Shown: positions 1-6,691 of the stretch, one piece after another
How the letters are laid out: each line of letters starts with the position of its first letter
How positions within the stretch are numbered: position 1 is the first letter of the stretch
Source of the DNA: Cytophagaceae bacterium
Lineage (GTDB): Bacteria > Bacteroidota > Bacteroidia > Cytophagales > Spirosomataceae
Reading direction: 5' to 3'
Assembly: GCA_947471105.1 (NCBI GenBank)
Contig: CANIYB010000113.1
Span: 1-7,521 of the forward strand
DNA: 7,521 nucleotides
Translations under genes and position numbers: made by a program
Notes under the pieces: generated by a model
Database searches by the model: none
What the model was told of the DNA's origin: nothing
Seen by the model: only the letters and a program-made list of their open reading frames with translations

Positions 1-1690
1 CACCTTGAATAGAAGACGCATTAGCCAAATTAAAGAACGACTGAGTTTCTACCGGCACACCCATTACACTTTGAGTATATTGCTCAAAGTTGTCACGTTG
101 CATAGACTGTAATAACGTAACATTCAAATTATGATCTTTATACTGTTTTGAATATGTTAAAATATTTTCTACTGTATAGTTAAAGCCAAAGCGACTATCC
201 GTAGATGCCGTCGGATTACCTCCTTTAATATCGTTAGTCAAAGCACCATTGAAACGACCATTACGCGTAATGGTAAAGTCCGGTCCAAAGTTGACGCGAT
301 ATTTTAATCCTTCAGCCAGTTGCAATTCAGCGTAAATCGAATTAAACACACGGTACTTCTTCGTATTATCAATCTTAGCACCTGGAACAATTTCATTCAA
401 TGGATTTGTCAATAAGGCATCATCTGTTTGAGAGAAAATTAAATTCCCTTGATCATCATAAGCTTTCGCTAACGGATTTTGAGATGAAAGATATCCATAT
501 GGATTTAAGTTAGCTCCATTAGTTTCTGCATACATCACATAAGATGAAGCACCTACTTTTAAGCTTTTATTCACTTGATGATCCACACTTGCACGGAATG
601 AATAACGAGTAAAATCTAATCCTTCAATAATACCTTTATCCTGAAAATAACCTGCATTAATTGAAAACTGCGTTTTTTCATTACCTCCTTGAACACCTAA
701 TGCATGGTTTTGTTGAATACTTTGCTTCACCATCATGTCTTGGTAATCCAATGAACGTTTGTTAGCAATACCATCTAACTCAACTGCAATAAACAATTTT
801 GAATCAGCAAAAGCATCAACTACTCCCGTGGGAACAACGTTGCCATTCGCATCTTTATATGTACCAATGGTACGACGTGATTCACGCTTCATTTCAGCGT
901 ATTCTTCACCATTAAACAATTTGATTTTATCTAAATTTTTAGTTGAACCCACATAGGTATCATATGAAATAACGGTCTTGCCATCTTTCGAACCACGTTT
1001 TGTTGTAATTAGTACAACCCCATTCGCACCACGAGCTCCATAAATAGCTGTTGCTGTTGCATCTTTCAAAATTTCCATAGAAGCTACATCATTCGGATTC
1101 ATATCCTCATAACCACCAGATAATGGAATACCGTCCACAACATATAATGGATCATTACCTGCATTAAATGAACGACGACCACGAATTAAAACCTTAGGCA
1201 CTGTACCTGGTTTAGAACCTGATTGCGCTACGTCCACCCCAGCTACACGACCTTGCATCGCTTGACCTAAGTTGGTAATCGGCATTTCAGTAATTTGTTT
1301 TGACGTTACCGAAGAAATAGCACCCGTCATTTGGCTCTTTTTCTGAGTACCATAACCGACAACCACAACCTCAGATAACGCTTTTGAATCTGTTTTTAAA
1401 GCCACACTAATTTGACTTTTTGATCCAACCGCAATTTCTTGCGTATTAAAACCTACCGAAGAAAAAACTAAAATTGCACTGCTAGGAGCAGAAATTTTGT
1501 AATTTCCATCTCCATCAGATGTGGTACCTTTTGAAGTACCTTTGATCGAAATACTAGCTCCAGGAACACCTGAGCCGTCATCCGATGCTGTTACGCGTCC
1601 AGTGACCATTCGATCCTGAGCAAACGCTTGTACCCCTAAAAACATGAAAATCATGCTTAAAAGTACTTTTGAAAGTAATTTTTTTCTCAT
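1..1690 (-). CDS. SusC/RagA-family TonB-linked outer-membrane receptor, N-terminal part (C-terminus outside window)
   Basis: This gene encodes an outer-membrane active transporter that, with a SusD-type lipoprotein, imports glycans, peptides or other large nutrients using TonB energy. Reading from the ATG at 1690 gives 563 uninterrupted codons to the left edge, about half of the usual 1000 or so residues. Residues 1-24 are a signal peptide (basic MRKK, hydrophobic core, then AFA before QD). Residues about 28-100 form a CarboxypepD_reg-like domain (VTGRV, GTSKGT, DGDGNY). The TonB-box-like EVVVVGYGTQ is at 107-116. The plug domain follows, with IRGRRSF (169-175), YVVDGIPL (183-190) and the SusC signature LKDATATAIYGARGANG (208-224), then LITTKRG. 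The beta-barrel begins after about residue 235. An ECF sigma gene lies upstream on the same strand. The SusC family is secure; the substrate cannot be read from the sequence. Confidence 0.96.
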   Translation of the reverse strand, partial: MRKKLLSKVLLSMIFMFLGVQAFAQDRMVTGRVTASDDGSGVPGASISIKGTSKGTTSDGDGNYKISAPSSAILVFSSVGFNTQEIAVGSKSQISVALKTDSKALSEVVVVGYGTQKKSQMTGAISSVTSKQITEMPITNLGQAMQGRVAGVDVAQSGSKPGTVPKVLIRGRRSFNAGNDPLYVVDGIPLSGGYEDMNPNDVASMEILKDATATAIYGARGANGVVLITTKRGSKDGKTVISYDTYVGSTKNLDKIKLFNGEEYAEMKRESRRTIGTYKDANGNVVPTGVVDAFADSKLFIAVELDGIANKRSLDYQDMMVKQSIQQNHALGVQGGNEKTQFSINAGYFQDKGIIEGLDFTRYSFRASVDHQVNKSLKVGASSYVMYAETNGANLNPYGYLSSQNPLAKAYDDQGNLIFSQTDDALLTNPLNEIVPGAKIDNTKKYRVFNSIYAELQLAEGLKYRVNFGPDFTITRNGRFNGALTNDIKGGNPTASTDSRFGFNYTVENILTYSKQYKDHNLNVTLLQSMQRDNFEQYTQSVMGVPVETQSFFNLANASSIQG

Positions 1691-1703
1691 AAAATGATTT
1701 TGT

Positions 1704-1898
1704 TTAGTGAATAATTTGCAAAGTTTGGTTAATCTTAATCCATAACGCTTTGCTTTCATCATGGCTTAATAGGTTCTCAATCTTTTTTAAATCGCCTTTT
1801 GAACCCTTTAATAGCGATGCTTTTTTACTCGAACTATAAATATTTCTCTTTAGAATATTTCGATAAACCCAATTAAGACTTAATTTTCTAAAGGACAT
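1704..1898 (-). CDS. doubtful 64-residue hypothetical ORF upstream of the SusC gene
   Basis: This small ORF lies on the same strand as the sigma factor and SusC genes and ends 13 bases before the SusC ATG. The product would be basic and lysine-rich, with no signal peptide or membrane segment. Its C-terminal half (KKIENLLSHDESKALWIKIN) could form amphipathic helices. An in-frame stop lies seven codons before the ATG, so the ORF cannot be extended upstream. There is no ribosome-binding motif. Its position is where a FecR-type anti-sigma gene often sits in sigma/SusC loci, and the helical C-terminus loosely recalls the start of such proteins, but the similarity is too weak to name it. It may be a gene remnant or chance reading through the SusC leader. 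Confidence 0.22.
   Translation of the reverse strand: MSFRKLSLNWVYRNILKRNIYSSSKKASLLKGSKGDLKKIENLLSHDESKALWIKINQTLQIIH
1871..1885. repeat. 15-base palindrome AATTAAGACTTAATT
   Basis: Two 7-base arms (AATTAAG and CTTAATT) are perfect inverted complements around a single central A. It lies in the leader of the SusC gene, about 180 bases before its start codon. It could be a regulator-binding site, but arms made almost only of A and T arise by chance in such AT-rich DNA. Confidence 0.3.
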
Positions 1899-1904
1899 AA
1901 AAAC

Positions 1905-1918
1905 TGTAAACGTTTAAT
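1905..1918. promoter_or_regulatory. putative LacI-family operator upstream of the SusC gene
   Basis: The bases TGTAAACGTTTAAT match 12 of 14 positions of TGTAAACGTTTACA, a palindrome with the central CG typical of LacI/GalR-family operators. The inner ten bases, TAAACGTTTA, are a perfect palindrome and recur exactly in the sigma/permease intergenic region. The site lies about 215 bases before the SusC start and just upstream of the doubtful small ORF. The operator role is inferred from sequence form; no LacI-type regulator gene is in the window. Confidence 0.45.
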
Positions 1919-1977
1919 ATACCCTATAAAGCAGTGTAGAACCCTGATATACTCAAAGAATTCTAAAATTAATTCTA

Positions 1978-2547
1978 TTAAACAGAAAAAGATTTATTAA
2001 CCAAGCCCTCTTTCATGACCCGAAGTGCCCCAAAAATCAAATTATAAACCGACTGTGCATTGATATTCATTTGTTCACTAATCTGGTCAGTATCCAAATT
2101 TTTATAAAACTTCAATTGAATGGCCTCTCGTTGACGCTTGCTTAATAAGTGTAAACTATTCGCAACTTGAACATTCTTTTCTATCTGAACTTCATTCAAA
2201 ATTAAAACAGATTCTTGTGAAGGTAAATCTTCTACATAATCCCTGGTATAATTGACATGGTTGTTAAATGACTTCAAATTCCCATCAATATGACGAATCA
2301 ATTTCCGTTTGATCGATGCCATTAAATAAAACTTAACACTGGTCGTGGGACCAAGATTGGAATGATTTTTCCATAACTCAACAAATAAATCATGAAGACA
2401 ATCTTTGATCAAATCTTTATCACTCGTAATTCCTACTGAATAAGTATACAGAGGATTAACAAACATTTGATATAATTTTGAAAATGCGTCTTGACTTCCT
2501 CCTCTAAACTCATCCCATAATTCAATCTCATTGATACTATTTTTCAT
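1978..2547 (-). CDS. ECF-type RNA polymerase sigma factor (sigma-70 family)
   Basis: This gene encodes an extracytoplasmic-function sigma factor that would direct RNA polymerase to a small promoter set, probably including the adjacent SusC gene. Numbered from the ATG at 2547 (189 residues), region 2 covers about residues 18-62, with DAFSKLYQMF and DCLHDLFVELW (the core-binding helix). A variable linker follows, and region 4 (about 132-183) carries LSKRQREAIQLKFY and the helix-turn-helix DQISEQMNINAQSVYNLI. The reading frame extends upstream to an ATG at 2637, adding 30 residues rich in Ile, Tyr and Lys that are not part of the family. I prefer 2547 because the conserved part begins about ten residues after it and the usual length is near 190. 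No FecR-like anti-sigma gene is beside it, so its control may be independent of an anti-sigma factor. Confidence 0.9.
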   Translation of the reverse strand: MKNSINEIELWDEFRGGSQDAFSKLYQMFVNPLYTYSVGITSDKDLIKDCLHDLFVELWKNHSNLGPTTSVKFYLMASIKRKLIRHIDGNLKSFNNHVNYTRDYVEDLPSQESVLILNEVQIEKNVQVANSLHLLSKRQREAIQLKFYKNLDTDQISEQMNINAQSVYNLIFGALRVMKEGLVNKSFSV

Positions 2548-2799
2548 CTTTATGCTAAAATTGTACTTATCAAATATTAAATATATTTGACCATCTTTAA
2601 TCCATTTAATATACAGAATAGAATTATTAAAATTCACAGAAAATCTATAATATTTTACCGTAAACGTTACCGTAAACGTTTACATTTTTTTATTTGCAAT
2701 ATTCCTTCCATATTTAAGTTGTAAAATCACCAAATAACCTTTTTATCAAGTTTCCTATTTATTGTATTAATTTGATAAATTATAAATAATCATCCCTTT
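2548..2799. other. divergent intergenic region between the sigma factor and permease genes
   Basis: This is an AT-rich region from which both flanking genes are transcribed outward. Its main element is the GTAAACGTT tandem repeat and palindrome at 2657-2684. If the sigma factor starts at 2637 rather than 2547, the region shrinks to 162 bases. A partial match to the Bacteroidota -7 element (TTAATTTG, 2767-2774) precedes the permease ATG by about 25 bases, but no TTG lies at the expected upstream spacing, so no promoter is called. The permease ATG lacks a Shine-Dalgarno motif. Confidence 0.6.
2657..2684. promoter_or_regulatory. tandem 12-bp repeat ending in a LacI-type palindromic operator
   Basis: The 12-mer ACCGTAAACGTT occurs twice in direct tandem (2657-2668 and 2669-2680). 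The second copy plus the next three bases forms the perfect palindrome GTAAACGTTTAC (2672-2683). The 14 bases at 2671-2684 match 13 of 14 positions of TGTAAACGTTTACA, the LacI/GalR operator form; the first copy matches 10 of 14. The centres are 12 bases apart, close to one helical turn, so two dimers could bind the same face. It lies about 120 bases from both the sigma-factor ATG (2547) and the permease ATG, suited to controlling either or both. Confidence 0.6.
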
Positions 2800-4194
2800 A
2801 TGAAAAAATTAAATACCTTAGACGCGACCATGTTAGTCATGGGATCCATGATAGGTTCAGGCATATTTTTAGTGAGTGCGGAAGTTGGCCGCCAACTAAG
2901 CTCCCCCATCGCTTGGATTATGACCTGGGTTCTTACCAGTTTTGTGACCATCACAGGTGCTTATGCCTACGGAAAATTGTCAACGGTATTTCCAAAAACA
3001 GGTGGTCAATATATTTACTTAAAAGAATCATACAATCCAATGATTGGCTTTCTGTTCGGTTGGACCACTTTTTTAGTCATTCAAACAGGAACTATTGCCG
3101 CCGTTGCAGTCGCATTTGCAAAGTATACGGGAATTTTATTACCTGAATTAATCAATGACGTTCCTTTAGTAGGAAATTACATTACAAGCCAACAAATTTT
3201 AGCGGCCTTTTTAATTGCCACCTTAACCTTTGTGAATCTTAGAGGAATATCTTTCGCATCTTTAGTTCAAAATGTTTTTACCATCACTAAAATTGGCGCC
3301 ATCGTTATCCTAATTATCATAGGAGTTTATGTAGGTGTTTCAAATGGATGGGTCCATTTCGATCATTTTTTCAAAGAAACCCAAACCTATAACTCAACTA
3401 CATCTACGTTTGAAAATATCAGTATTGGGCAATTTGTAAGTTTATTTGGAGTTGCCATGATTGGCCCCCTATTCTCCTCCTCAGCATGGAACAATGTGAC
3501 TTTTGCTAGTGCAGATTTCGAAGACCCTAAAAAAACAATTGCCAAAGGTTTAGTCTATGGAGCAGCCCTTGTTTGTTTATTGTATATATTAACCAACATA
3601 GCTTATTTAGGGATTTTGCCCTTAGCGGGTGATCCTAATGGGGCAAGTCCTTATGTAAGAGGTATTATGTTTGCAAGCCAGGACCGACTCGGTTCTGCTG
3701 CTTTACAAGCCGTATTAGGCACAATAGGCGCCACTGTCATGGCCATATTAATTATGATTTCCACCTTTGGATGCAATAACGGAATCATTTTAGCTGGGGG
3801 TCGTTTATTTCAAGCGATGGCCAACGATCGTTTGTTTTTCCAAAAAGCAGCAGAAACAAATAAAAATGGCGTACCAGCCAACTCACTATTCATTCAAGGA
3901 ATTTGGGCGATCGCATTATGTTTTTCCGGGTCTTATGGAACGCTTTTAGACTTTACAGTATTTGCGATATTAATCTTTTACTTCTTAACCGTAGCATCCG
4001 TTTTTAAAACCAAAATTATGGGGACGCAACTTCCTATGAGTCAAAAAATCATTTTTTCGATTTATTTGATTTGCTTACTATTTTTGGCCGGAAATTTACT
4101 TTGGGTAAAAACAATATCATCCACAATAGGCTTAATTATCGTCCTAGTAGGGATACCATTTTATTACGTCATGAAGAAAAATCAAAGAATATGA
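2800..4194 (+). CDS. APC-superfamily amino-acid permease
   Basis: This gene encodes an inner-membrane amino-acid transporter of the APC superfamily, most like the LAT/SteT-type exchangers. It has 464 residues and about 12 predicted membrane helices, the normal size. The unwound substrate-binding segment of helix 1 is GSMIGSGIF (15-23). Helix 3 begins at PKTGGQYIYLKES (65-77), a family hallmark. FGCNNGIILAGGRLFQAMA (323-341) corresponds to the conserved helix 8 and loop region with the GR pair. The substrate cannot be deduced, but the compact helix 1 motif favours a neutral or broad amino-acid exchanger. It is the only plus-strand gene and its last 13 bases overlap, tail to tail, the 3' end of the hydrolase gene. 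The tandem palindrome upstream may regulate it. No truncation is seen. Confidence 0.93.
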   Translation: MKKLNTLDATMLVMGSMIGSGIFLVSAEVGRQLSSPIAWIMTWVLTSFVTITGAYAYGKLSTVFPKTGGQYIYLKESYNPMIGFLFGWTTFLVIQTGTIAAVAVAFAKYTGILLPELINDVPLVGNYITSQQILAAFLIATLTFVNLRGISFASLVQNVFTITKIGAIVILIIIGVYVGVSNGWVHFDHFFKETQTYNSTTSTFENISIGQFVSLFGVAMIGPLFSSSAWNNVTFASADFEDPKKTIAKGLVYGAALVCLLYILTNIAYLGILPLAGDPNGASPYVRGIMFASQDRLGSAALQAVLGTIGATVMAILIMISTFGCNNGIILAGGRLFQAMANDRLFFQKAAETNKNGVPANSLFIQGIWAIALCFSGSYGTLLDFTVFAILIFYFLTVASVFKTKIMGTQLPMSQKIIFSIYLICLLFLAGNLLWVKTISSTIGLIIVLVGIPFYYVMKKNQRI

Positions 4195-5096
4195 TTGGTC
4201 TTTAACCATTCAGCTAAACGATCAAACCACAATTCTTTTGTGGTTTTATTGTTTAAACCAAATCCATGACCTCCTTTGGCATATACATGTAAATCAGCCG
4301 CGACATTATTTTCAGAAAGCTTTTCAACATATAACAATGAGTTTTTAATGGGTACCGCTTTGTCATCAGCCGCATGCACCATAAAAGCCTTAGGTGTATA
4401 ATCCGTAATTTGTTCTTCATTGGAGAACAAATGAATCAATTCCTCTGATGGTTTTTTCCCTAATAAATTAACGGAAGAACCCGAATGACCAAATGGCCTA
4501 AAACTAATCACAGGGTATAATAAAATTTGAAAATCAGGTCTAAGGTTAATGCCATCGTCCACACCGGTATAATCTTTTTCAAAATGAGTAGCCGCGGAAG
4601 CTGCCAAATGTCCTCCAGCAGAAAAACCCATAATACCTATCTTGCCTACATCGATACCCCATTTATTCGCATTTTTTCTAACCAATCTTATGGCTTGTTG
4701 GGCATCTTGCAAAGGAGCAATTTTACGATCTACTTGCCGAGTAGAATCAGGAATACGGTAATACAATACCAATGCATGAATGCCTAATTCATTAAATTTC
4801 TTTGCGATATCAGTTCCTTCATGGGAAGAAGCTAAAATTTTATAACCACCCCCTGGACAAACAACAACGCAAGGCTTTTGAGATTTCCCCCCTTTGGCTT
4901 CAAAAAATTCATAAGTAGGAATACTTACATTTGAGATTCGTTCTATACCACCCGTTACTTCACTCTTTTGAAGATTGGGTCCATCTATATAATTGGGGAT
5001 AGTTCCAGGGTAAAGCGCCTGAACACCTTGCGCATGTAGTTGATTCATAGAGATTATAGAAATAGAAAAACAAAGGAAATAGATAATACGTTTCAT
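4182..5096 (-). CDS. secreted alpha/beta-hydrolase, acetyl-xylan-esterase-like (BD-FAE / Abhydrolase_3 type)
   Basis: This 304-residue protein is probably an exported serine esterase that removes acetyl or similar ester groups from carbohydrates. Residues 1-22 are a signal peptide (MKRII, hydrophobic core, HAQ), placing it in the periplasm or beyond. The oxyanion-hole segment is CPGGGY (80-85). The nucleophile elbow GFSAGGH puts the catalytic serine at 159. HAADDKAVP supplies the likely acid Asp245, and KGGHGFG the catalytic His277, so the triad is complete and correctly ordered. The sequence YYRIP (112-116) and the DAQQAIR helix (131-137) are typical of this esterase group, often annotated as xylanase or acetyl xylan esterase. 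It begins one base after the transporter stop codon and is therefore probably co-transcribed and translationally coupled with it. The substrate is inferred only from family. Confidence 0.88.
   Translation of the reverse strand: MKRIIYFLCFSISIISMNQLHAQGVQALYPGTIPNYIDGPNLQKSEVTGGIERISNVSIPTYEFFEAKGGKSQKPCVVVCPGGGYKILASSHEGTDIAKKFNELGIHALVLYYRIPDSTRQVDRKIAPLQDAQQAIRLVRKNANKWGIDVGKIGIMGFSAGGHLAASAATHFEKDYTGVDDGINLRPDFQILLYPVISFRPFGHSGSSVNLLGKKPSEELIHLFSNEEQITDYTPKAFMVHAADDKAVPIKNSLLYVEKLSENNVAADLHVYAKGGHGFGLNNKTTKELWFDRLAEWLKTNHIL
4224..4253 (+). terminator. intrinsic terminator for the permease, inside the hydrolase coding sequence
   Basis: The arms AAACCACAA (4224-4232) and TTGTGGTTT (4238-4246) form a perfect 9-bp stem with a 5-base loop. 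On the plus strand the 3' arm runs directly into the T-rich TTTTATTGTTT. It begins 30 bases after the permease stop codon, where a terminator would be expected. On the minus strand the hairpin is followed by GATCG rather than a T tract, so it should act only on permease transcripts. It lies entirely within the C-terminal codons of the hydrolase (the segment reading TKELWF). Confidence 0.65.
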
Positions 5097-5097
5097 A

Positions 5098-6012
5098 TTA
5101 AGAAGGTTTAGATTTATCAGTTGTGATTAAAACAACTGCCAATAGTATAAAAAAACTAGCTAAAATTAAAATTTTATGCAATTCTTCCTGCAAAATTAAA
5201 TTGCCTAATAGTAAAGCAATTAATGGATTTACATAGGTATAGGTCGCTACTAATGTGGCATCTAATTCTTTAGAAAGGTAGCCAAAAAGGGAATAACCCA
5301 GCATAGAACCAATCAACCCAAGGTACAAGAATACATAAAAAGCTTTAAAGGGTATATCGGATAAAACAATGTGTTGATAATCTCCTTTCCATGTACTAAT
5401 GAGAAAAACAATCAAACCGCCGGTCAACATTTGAATCGAACATACTTGCGTAAAATGATATGAATTAGCCTGAGTATACTGAATTCGGAAAACGCCTATA
5501 TTCCAACCAATCACTGCCACCGACAAATAAAAAATACCTTTAAAGAACTCCATTTCCATTCCAGGGATGGCTAATTTTTTTTGACTGACCATAATTCCAA
5601 TCCCAATCAAACCCAGTAAAGTCCCCAATAATTTTCGTTGGGTAGGTTTTCTACCGCTTAACCAAAAGAAAAAAACCAATAATAGAGGTCCTAATGCCAT
5701 GAATACCGATGAAAATCCAGAAGGCACAATGGAACCTGCCATCGCCATAAATCCATTCCCTAAACAAATCAATAAGATACCCGCTTGTAAATGTATGGAT
5801 AGATGTTTCCAGGGTATCTTAACCCAATGTTTGCCTAGAATAGACCAAATAAGCAACAAGGATCCCGCAAATAGATTTCGAGAAAAAGTGATGACTAATG
5901 GAGGGAAATAAGCCAATAAAATACGAACGCTTAAAAAGGTGGAACCCCAGATCAAATACAATAATCCCAATGAGATTAAAGCAGCTGCTGGAATTTTTAT
6001 TTTGGGGCTCAT
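5098..6012 (-). CDS. EamA/DMT-family transporter (YedA-like)
   Basis: This gene encodes an inner-membrane exporter of the drug/metabolite transporter superfamily. Its 304 residues contain about ten hydrophobic helices arranged as two EamA repeats (roughly residues 12-143 and 158-298). The first begins with LLYLIWGSTFLSVRI (17-31) followed by a PPL segment, the classical start of YedA/RhaT-like members. The second contains the ATYTYVNPLIALLLG segment (near 257-271) and then an LQEEL segment, which is the conserved helix 9-10 region. Family members export amino acids, metabolites or drugs, but nothing here fixes the substrate. The start codon lies one base after the trmD stop in the junction TAATATG, so re-initiation by ribosomes leaving trmD is likely. 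Location in a translation operon is unusual for this family. Confidence 0.92.
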   Translation of the reverse strand: MSPKIKIPAAALISLGLLYLIWGSTFLSVRILLAYFPPLVITFSRNLFAGSLLLIWSILGKHWVKIPWKHLSIHLQAGILLICLGNGFMAMAGSIVPSGFSSVFMALGPLLLVFFFWLSGRKPTQRKLLGTLLGLIGIGIMVSQKKLAIPGMEMEFFKGIFYLSVAVIGWNIGVFRIQYTQANSYHFTQVCSIQMLTGGLIVFLISTWKGDYQHIVLSDIPFKAFYVFLYLGLIGSMLGYSLFGYLSKELDATLVATYTYVNPLIALLLGNLILQEELHKILILASFFILLAVVLITTDKSKPS

Positions 6013-6013
6013 A

Positions 6014-6691
6014 TTAGGAAAGTAAATCAGGACGACGCTTTTGGGTTCTTAAGACTGATTGCTCATGTCTCCAAGCATCTATATTTCGATCATGCCCAGA
6101 AAGCAAAACCTCAGGCACGCTTTGCCCATTAAATTCAGAAGGACGGGTATAAACAGGTGGGGCTAATAAACCATCTTGAAATGAATCAGTTAAAGCAGAA
6201 CTTTCATCCCCCAGAGCACCCGGTAACAATCGTATTATTGCATCAGCGGAAACCGCAGCAGCTAATTCGCCACCCGAAAGAACATAATCGCCAATGGAAA
6301 CCTCCCGAGTAACATACTTTTCTCGTACACGCTCATCGATCCCTTTGTAATGCCCACAAATGAAAATCATATTCGTATGTAGGCTCAACTGATTCGCTAA
6401 TCCTTGTTTTAATAGTTGGCCATCAGGCGTAAAAAAAATGACCTCATCATAAGTCCGTTCAGCTATTAATTGGTCTAAACAACGCGATAAAGGCTCAATC
6501 GCCATAACCATCCCCGCTCCACCACCAAATGGGTAATCATCTACTTGGCGATGTTTTTTTAAGGAGAAATCATGCAAATCATGAAAGACAATGTCGACTA
6601 AACCAGCATCAGAAGCACGCTTGCATATAGAATGCTCGAAAAAACTATGCATTAATGCCGGAATAACTGAAATTATATCAATTCGCATCAT
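6014..6691 (-). CDS. trmD: tRNA (guanine-N1-)-methyltransferase TrmD
   Basis: TrmD methylates G37 at N1 in tRNAs reading codons that start with C, using S-adenosylmethionine, and so prevents +1 frameshifting. The 225-residue protein has the full family pattern: KKHRQVDDYPFGGGAGMVM (45-63), the knot strand FICGHYKGIDERV (110-122), and SIGDYVLSGGE (132-142), the SAM-binding trefoil-knot loop. The second domain has the GALGDESS loop (158-165) and TDSF, with Asp169 as the catalytic base by comparison with E. coli Asp169, followed by PPVYTRPSEF. The C-terminus RTQKRRPDLL is also typical. Two adjacent ATG codons exist; the first (6689-6691) is used here. The start overlaps the end of rimM by 14 bases, which suggests translational coupling. 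Identification is secure. Confidence 0.98.
   Translation of the reverse strand: MMRIDIISVIPALMHSFFEHSICKRASDAGLVDIVFHDLHDFSLKKHRQVDDYPFGGGAGMVMAIEPLSRCLDQLIAERTYDEVIFFTPDGQLLKQGLANQLSLHTNMIFICGHYKGIDERVREKYVTREVSIGDYVLSGGELAAAVSADAIIRLLPGALGDESSALTDSFQDGLLAPPVYTRPSEFNGQSVPEVLLSGHDRNIDAWRHEQSVLRTQKRRPDLLS

Larger units (their letters stand above)
1691..1977. other. AT-rich leader between the sigma-factor gene and the SusC gene
   Basis: These 287 bases separate the sigma-factor stop from the SusC start. They contain a doubtful 64-codon ORF (1704-1898), a TAAACGTTTA palindrome (1907-1916) and a 15-base palindrome (1871-1885). No convincing Bacteroidota promoter (TTG ... TAnnTTTG) and no strong intrinsic terminator were found on either strand. 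The SusC ATG is preceded by an A/T-rich stretch without a Shine-Dalgarno motif, as is common in this phylum. The region is long enough to carry a separate SusC promoter and a long 5' untranslated leader. Confidence 0.6.

Noticed and set aside
759..956. Plus-strand 65-codon ORF
   Set aside because: It lies wholly within the SusC coding sequence on the opposite strand and has no recognisable protein features.
1842..1866. Inverted repeat AAATATT / AATATTT in the SusC leader
   Set aside because: The stem has no G-C pair and the region is extremely AT-rich, so it is not distinguishable from chance.
2742..2779. Inverted repeat TTTATCAA / TTGATAAA ahead of the permease
   Set aside because: The 8-base arms are almost pure A/T and separated by 22 bases, which is expected by chance in this region.
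2913..3146. Plus-strand 77-codon ORF in another frame of the permease
   Set aside because: It is out of frame inside a strongly supported permease gene and its Cys/Arg-rich product resembles no family.
4180..4196. Possible minus-strand terminator at the end of the hydrolase (AATCA / TGATT stem followed by T residues)
   Set aside because: A 5-bp AT-rich stem with a 7-base loop is too weak to call a terminator.
4527..4787. Plus-strand 86-codon ORF
   Set aside because: It is antisense to the catalytic core of the alpha/beta-hydrolase, whose triad is intact.
5699..5911. Plus-strand 70-codon ORF
   Set aside because: It is antisense to membrane helices of the EamA transporter and has no independent support.
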